Shown here: positions 57,961 to 64,000 of the stretch, one piece after another
Layout: each line of letters starts with the position of its first letter
How positions within the stretch are numbered: the stretch's first letter is position 1
Source of the DNA: Codonopsis lanceolata
Lineage: Eukaryota; Streptophyta; Magnoliopsida; Asterales; Campanulaceae
Length of the DNA: 64,000 bases
Direction: 5' to 3'
Assembly (NCBI GenBank): GCA_013146195.2
Contig: CM028378.1
Coordinates: 79,718,795 to 79,782,794, forward strand
Position numbers and translations under genes: made by a program
Notes under the pieces: generated by a model
The model's input: the letters and a program-made list of their open reading frames with translations, nothing else
Database searches by the model: none
What the model was told of the DNA's origin: nothing

Positions 57961-58670
57961 GCCTTGTCCGTGTTGACTTTGGGACTACACATTGCTTCCC
58001 GACCGAGAAATTAGAGTTTTATGCGTTGAACTATTGCCGGGGGACCTCGCTTATATCTAGAACACCTTACTGAGAATAACTCCGGCAAATGAGTTGTGAG
58101 AATTGAAAAGAGTAGTTGCAAGAACTTCAAGATAGAGTTCATTTAACCGAGTGTGTCCCATGGGTGCACCGGTATTGTTTAATGAAAAGAATGTGGTAGT
58201 TTACGATTTTGCATAGACTATCGGCATTGAACTGTAATACTATCAAGAATATGTATCCCTTCCACGCATTGATAATCTCTTTGATCCACTTCGGGTTCGC
58301 TTGTTTATTCCAAGCTCGACTTGAGGAGTAGCTATTATTAGTTGAGAATTTGAAAGAAGGATGTTCATAAGACAGCCCCCTTCAGACGCTGCGCCACTCA
58401 TGAGTTGTTATGATACCGTTTGTTGACCAACGCACCTCGGCAGCTTCTATGGACTTGATGAATAGGGTTTTCATGAATATCTTGATAGCTTTGTGGTCAA
58501 GTTTATTGATGATATCCTCGTACTCCAAGTCACGAGAGGAGGTTGACTACTACACCTATCCTAGCATCGCCTAGTGTTTCAAGAACCTGTGATTTTATTG
58601 ATGCCTCGTTGAAGGTTTGGGTTACGTTTGTGCCATGGATTCTCATTTGCCATTAATCAATTTGCTTATT
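57961..58670 (+). pseudogene. Degenerate Ty3/gypsy reverse transcriptase, copy A
   Basis: In shifting frames: a VELLPG-like start (58,024), a SPWG-like segment (about 58,155), DNLFDPL (58,264) and SMDLMNRVF (58,447), then a region at 58,500-58,535 where the active-site motif belongs (ends YSKSREEVD). These mark the gypsy RT in order. Stops and frame changes are frequent. Integrase is not seen before the gap. Confidence 0.7.
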
Positions 58671-58900
58671 ATAATGCTACTGCCTAGTATTGAAATGACG
58701 CCATATGAGGCTTATTAGAGATAGATTGCTTTGCCTGTAGTAGACGTAAGAGCTACGCGAACAATCTGAAACGAATCTAGAAATTCAGCGTTGGCGACTC
58801 GGTATTCTTGAAGGTATCGCCTCGCAGCGGTACTAAGCGATTTGGGAAGAAATGTAAACTTTCACCTAGATTCATTGGCCATTCGAGATCTAGAAAAGTT

Positions 58901-59000
58901 NNNNNNNNNNNNNNNNNNNNNNNNNNNNNNNNNNNNNNNNNNNNNNNNNNNNNNNNNNNNNNNNNNNNNNNNNNNNNNNNNNNNNNNNNNNNNNNNNNNN
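58901..59000. other. Assembly gap of 100 N
   Basis: Exactly 100 N lie between two inverted copies of one retrotransposon. The true size is unknown. Confidence 0.99.
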
Positions 59001-59332
59001 AGGTGAAATCGCTAAGGCCAAAACAAGGCAAGAAGGTTTCTAAACTTCCCAACAAGCTTACTAAGATCAAGGGAATGTTCTAAGTCATCTATGAAAGACA
59101 ATAGAACCCTAACAAGTCTCTAAGCCGAAAGCAAATCAAGTTAAGGCAACACGCGAGGCATAATGAAAGGTATGCTAAGCATTGGAGGGAATCAAGTGAC
59201 AAGGAATGCAATAATGCTAATACGAAAGCATGGAATGACTAAAAGAGATATCTAATCATGTTAAAGCATGAAACAAGCATGTTATTAAGGCGTAGAACAA
59301 GTAATACAAGTAATGGGTTTTGGGTTCTCACA

Positions 59333-59344
59333 TTCTCCCCACTT
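59333..59344 (-). promoter_or_regulatory. Polypurine tract of gypsy element B
   Basis: AAGTGGGGAGAA directly precedes the LTR start on the minus strand. Confidence 0.75.
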
Positions 59345-59849
59345 AAAGGAATTTAGTCCCTAAATTTTACCTAGCCTGGCGAGTAGGGAAAGGGGGTATT
59401 TCTCAAGATACTGCCTCCCACGTGGCTTCCTCAATATCAAAATTCTTTCACGAGACTTACTAACGGAATTTGCTTCCTTCTCAATGTTTGTTCCTTAGTA
59501 ACAAGAATCCTCACCGGTCCTCATAAGAAAGATCGGGTTCGAATGAAATCATCGTAAAACAAGGACATGCGATTCCTCTATCAAATACTCTGCGTAGCAT
59601 CGGAGACATGGAATACATCGTGAACATTCGATAACGGCGGCAATGCTAACCGATACGACAAGGCTCCAATCCTTTCTAGGATCTCGAATGGGCCAATGAA
59701 TCTAGGTGAAAGCTTATATTTCTTCCCAATCGCTTAGTACCGCGGGCGAGGCGATACCTTCAAGAATACCGAAGTCGCCACCCGAATTTCTAAGTCGCTT
59801 TCCGATTGTTCGCGTAGTCTTCTCTCGTCTACTCGGGCTGCAAGCAATC

Positions 59850-60640
59850 TATCTCTAATAAGCCTCATACGGCGTCATTTCAATACTAGACCGTAACTGT
59901 TATAATAAGCAAATTCAAGGCAAATGAGAATCCATGGCACAAGCACGCAACCCAAGCCTTCTAACGAGGCATCGATAAAATCACAAGGTTCTTCAAACAC
60001 TAGCAATGCTTGGATAGAGTCGTAGTCAACCTCCTCTCGTGACTTGGAGTACCCGAGAATATCAATAATAAACACAAACTACGCACGAGATATTCATGAA
60101 AAACCCTATTCATCAGTCCATCAAACTGCAGTGCGTTTGACAACCCAAACGGCATCACAACAACTCATAGTGGCCGTAACGCGCACGAAAAGGTCGTCTT
60201 AGGGACATCCTCCGCTCTAACCCTCAACCGGTGATATCGCCCTCATGTCAAGCTTGGAATAGACAACTGAACCCCGGTTGGATCAAAGAGGTAATGCGTG
60301 GCAAGGGATACATATTCTTGATAGTATTCCCGTTCACTGTCGATAGTCTATAAAAAGTCAACCTACCACAATTCTTTCACAAACAATACCTGCACCCTAT
60401 GGGACACCTCGATTAAATGAACTCTCTATCTTGAGGTTCTGCAACTACTCTTTCAATTTTCACAACTCCGCTCGGAGTTATTATTCCGTGAAGGTGTTCT
60501 AGATACAAGCGAGGTCCCCGCAATAGTTCAACGCAAAACTCTAATTTCTGGTCGGAAAGCAATGTGTAGTCCCAAAGTCGTGCTACAAGGACAAGGCAAG
60601 AAGAGGACAAGCATTTGCAAAACAAGCAGTGAGAGTCGAA
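59850..60640 (-). pseudogene. Degenerate Ty3/gypsy RT with internal deletion, copy B
   Basis: The minus frame 60,625-60,413 contains FCVELLRGP. The frame 60,075-59,875 has IDILGYSKSREEVD followed closely by CDFIDASLEGLGCVLVPWIL. The first is the RT active-site region and the second the start of the RNase H domain. Only about 15 residues separate them, where a full-length element has far more, so an internal deletion joined them. The same short join is seen in copy A (58,500-58,640), so the deletion predates both insertions. Confidence 0.7.
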
Positions 60641-61904
60641 TAGTTACTAACGAGATCAATAAAGTGGTAGAAGTTGTACACACAAAAATACGGGTCATGG
60701 AGAAACGAATCTGAGGCGGCGTAGAAAGAAATGCTTAAATATCATCTCCCATCGATTCCAAAGTCGAAGTCATATTGACTCTGACAGGTTCAAGGACATT
60801 ATCGAGGTTTACTAGGTTCCAACAAACGTGGACAAGGAGGTGAAAATTCTTCTTTATCAACTAAACAGTGACTCGAATGTGCAATAGTTGCACCAAGCTA
60901 ACAACTTTCCACCAAGAGTTTTCCTGACTAACCAAATTATTCCGGTCACAACACGCATCTATGATCTAACGCCTTAACAATAAAATCAAGTAGTCAATCA
61001 TCATGGACCACAAATTAAGCCTTCCAAAGAAGGCATTCGTACTGAGCAATTCATTCAATCATTACACGGTTCAATTAATTTATTAGTATAATTTCAATAT
61101 ACCGTTGCACATATTTGCACAAGTAAAACAAGATGACACTTTCAATTTCATTCAGGTTGGTCAGGTTCGATCAATTCCTATATCGGAATATACCATTCTA
61201 GTTCTACAACGACCCTCTTGATAATCAAGTCGAGGGCCCTCTGAAGTGACTTCAAAGCTTCGTGGATTTAGGATGCGAGGAGGTTACAAATCACATAGAG
61301 CATCCTTTATGAAGGTCTCATGCACATATAATATATTACACTTAGGCATAAAATCAATATCATGCATAGTATTTTAGTCTACCATGCAAGCATACCATGT
61401 ATGGAACATTCATACCCTTCACGATTCACTAATGATGGATAAATCCTTTTACAATATGCTAATACGCTACTAATGCATTAGTCGAATAACGGTACAAGAC
61501 AATAACTTAATAGTCCTTGGCTGGCAAATAGTTATTAGCGGACAAGAAGATGTAATCCAAGGCTCTGGACACCATGATGATTACGCTCGGAATCGACCAA
61601 CTTTGACTTATAAGATCACTCACAGACGGACAAGTAATAACTCTCTGAAAGCGGTAACACATACTCTTGGTATAAGCTGGCATGAGAGAGATAAAGCAGG
61701 TGAAAGGTAATATTCCTCAAACACAGGCTCTTTGTACTCACGAGAATCTAGATTACAATGAACTTGGATTCTAAGTCATTCATTAACAAGAAGGTGCCAA
61801 TAAGGCACGAAAGAACACTCAACGTCATGATTCACACAAGAATTAACTTGACTAGGCCATGGAACCTATCACGGCTTATAGCTGCTGGAAACTCGATACC
61901 AAGC

Positions 61905-64000
61905 TGTGGCGACCGGCAGGGCCGAATGGGGCAGAGGTCGGACCTTAAATAAGGAGGAAAACAAGTAGCAAATAAACATGCAAACTTGAATTCACAAAAA
62001 GCGGCGTGGCCGAACATTGGGTCGCGGCACGCCTCGGCACTTAAGCAGTAGGATATTTTAAAACTTTTAAACTGATAAGCAGTTAAACAATATAACCAAG
62101 TCTTCGGCGACACTACATCTAGGAACCCAAGCTAACAGTTCATGGACAAAATTAACAAGAGAACTAATAGCATGCTCGGAAGACTAATGCGTGGAGGAAT
62201 ACTAACAAGTTAATCAGCACTGCTACACTTAATCTTAGCACAAAAGTTACAAGTACTACAAGTATTAATCTACTATGATTTAAGATTTACAAGCAAGTTT
62301 ACACAAATACCCAAGTAGTCTAGTTGACTTGCTTAACCCGTCGTCCTTAAAAATATAAAACAAAGGAAGAGGCATCTAAACCACCTCTTCAAATAACATC
62401 GGCGCACCAAAAGGGCCTGGCACGAACACCGCGAGTCATCGAAGAGCGACCGTCTTGCTAGGATCTAAAAGCGGTAAAGGGGAAAGGGTAAGTCATAAAG
62501 ACTTGTAAGCTATCAATCATGCATGTCATGGCAATATGCATCATTCAAGGCAAGATATCATATTCAAGCAAGATTTCATATTCAGGACAAGATATCATAG
62601 AGGTCATGTATTCAAGATGCACATTGTTCACATAGGTGCTTGAAATTAAATCACATAGGATCAGGATATATCGAGAGCCGGGCCGCTACGTAGTTCCTGC
62701 ATACAAGCGTTATCTGGAAAGTGCGGGTATCGAATGTGTGTAGTACATCGATCTTCCGAGGAGATGCCCGGGATAGTCCAATGGTGCTCTTAATGATTAC
62801 AACAAGGGAGCATACTTCCCACTGTGGCCACAGTGGAGGCGTGCGTGTGTGAACAAAGACAGTATGCCACCGACTCATGCAAATGCCAAGTAATGTTTTT
62901 AACAAATGCGGGTAGTAGGAACGAGGTCGCACAAGAGCGATCTGCTCAAGACAAGTAAATATTCTCATCAATAATCAAGTAGGGTTGAGTTCGACAAGAG
63001 CGAACTCAACAAGTCAAATAGGCATTCTATTATATAACATCAAGTATCAAGCAAGGTAATCAGTTCAAGTTCAAGAGTCTAGAATTAATATTCTTAGGAA
63101 CGCGTTTAGAACGTCGGAGGGATGGGTCGATGAGCCGGTATTGTTCAATGGCTCGCTAAGCTTGACTCTGTTGAGTCATCTATAGCAATCCATCCAAGAT
63201 AGATAAGACGCTAAATGCATCATGAACCTTTTCTAAGGTCGCATATGATCGGCTAGGTCATTAATCTATTAACAACCGTAGTTAAGAATCTTCTTCAATA
63301 ATCAAGCAGGAATGAGTCCGACAAGGGCGAACTCAATAAGTCGAATATACATTCTATTATATGACATCAAGAATCAAGCCAGGTAATCAATTCGAGTTTC
63401 AACAGTCTAGAATCATCATTCTTAGGGGAACGTGTCTAGGACGTCGTAGGGATTGATCATTGAGCCGGTATTGTTCAATGGCTCACCTAAGTTTGACTCC
63501 GTTGAGTCGTTTCTACCAATTCATTCAAAGGGGTTAAGATGCTAGATGCATCCAAAATCCTTTTCTAAGTTCTCGTGTATGATCGGCTAGTTCATTAATC
63601 TATTTAACAGCCGTAGTTAAGAATTATCGATAGTTCGAATTCAAGGGCCTTAGAATCATTCTTTCAAGGCTATTAAAATGCAAGGGTCCAAGAACATTAT
63701 TTTCTCGCAAGGGAACATAGATCACAATTTATACTAGGCCTAGGAACCAATCCAATAGGATGATCAATACAAGACATAGGAAACCCTAGAATCATAATTC
63801 CCAAGAGTTATCAAGAGTCGCAAGTCCGAGAACATTTGTTATTCTTGAGTAGGCATATAACGTATTCAATTTGAGGCGTAGGACCCGCTCAATAGGATGG
63901 ACAGTTTGTAGCATGTGAAACCCGAGAAGTCATTAACTCCAAGAGTCATCGAAAGTTATTGGTCCAAGAACGTTATTTATTCGTAGGGGATCATGGGACA
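61905..64000 (-). repeat. 5' LTR of gypsy element B (partial)
   Basis: It corresponds to about 54,240-56,334 of the element A LTR in inverted orientation, including the tandem units described there. Confidence 0.87.

Larger units (their letters stand above)
52679..58900 (+). mobile_element. Ty3/gypsy element A, cut by the gap
   Basis: A complete 5' LTR (52,679-56,334), primer site and 2.57 kb of interior reach the N gap. RT remnants near 58.0-58.66 kb identify Ty3/gypsy. LTRs of about 3.66 kb fit the Tekay/Del chromovirus group by size, which is inference. The interior is short and has no gag, so the copy is internally deleted. The remaining interior (about 350 bp by comparison with copy B) and the 3' LTR are missing. 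Confidence 0.88.
59001..64000 (-). mobile_element. Ty3/gypsy element B, inverted relative to A
   Basis: Read on the minus strand: part of the 5' LTR (64,000 down to 61,905, running off the window), primer site (61,892-61,902), a 2572-bp interior (61,904-59,333), a purine tract, and the first 332 bp of the 3' LTR (59,332-59,001) up to the gap. Sequence matches element A throughout with many small differences. Confidence 0.87.

Noticed and set aside
58777..59083. ORFs crossing the N gap
   Set aside because: The frame continues only because N is read as unknown residues.

Overview
The window is plant nuclear DNA, almost certainly from a eudicot, and almost all of it is transposable elements and satellite-like repeats. 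The evidence is Helitrons, Stowaway-type elements, a CACTA transposase gene, Ty1/copia and Ty3/gypsy retrotransposons primed by initiator-Met tRNA, GT-AG introns, and fragments of plant-type genes (BMT5-like/DUF2431, RABE GTPase, DUF21-CBS). The species cannot be told from the sequence. No complete host gene is visible. The only long intact reading frame of known type is a copia gag-protease ORF of 463 codons.

Layout. (1) 1-1.8 kb: minus-strand pieces of an unrecognised spliced gene. (2) 2.0-7.6 kb: three non-autonomous Helitrons, two of them head to tail. A second copy of their insertion site near 6.2 kb is unoccupied. A Stowaway element and a hairpin MITE lie in the same region. (3) 7.6-13.8 kb: AT-rich degenerate repeats, a perfect 35-bp inverted repeat, and a MULE-like element with long inverted ends. 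(4) 13.8-17.2 kb: a tandem array with a period of about 575 bp. (5) 17,172-29,007: a decayed Sirevirus-like Ty1/copia element with 1.24/1.27-kb LTRs and an env-like third region. (6) 29.8-32.3 kb: the last exon of a BMT5-like gene (minus strand) beside a 3'-truncated copia element. (7) 32.7-36.8 kb: a CACTA TNP2 transposase gene broken by frameshifts, followed by the first exon of the second CACTA gene. (8) 37,422-44,838: a structure with CACTA ends at both sides that carries RABE GTPase and DUF21-CBS gene fragments and the last exons of the second CACTA gene. (9) 46.4-50.1 kb: an isolated CACTA left end, a MITE, pentanucleotide arrays, a 61-bp tandem repeat and a C-rich array. (10) 50.9-52.7 kb: a LINE fragment and a palindromic tandem array. 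(11) 52.7-64.0 kb: two Ty3/gypsy copies with LTRs of about 3.66 kb, in opposite orientation, either side of a 100-N gap.

The genes do not form a cooperating set. What can be read here is genome history: nested insertions, capture of gene fragments, target sites, and assembly limits. I found no clearly new functional system. The most informative structures are the Helitron pair with its paralogous empty site, the CACTA element with captured fragments, and the related satellite arrays at 39.6 kb and 48-50 kb.
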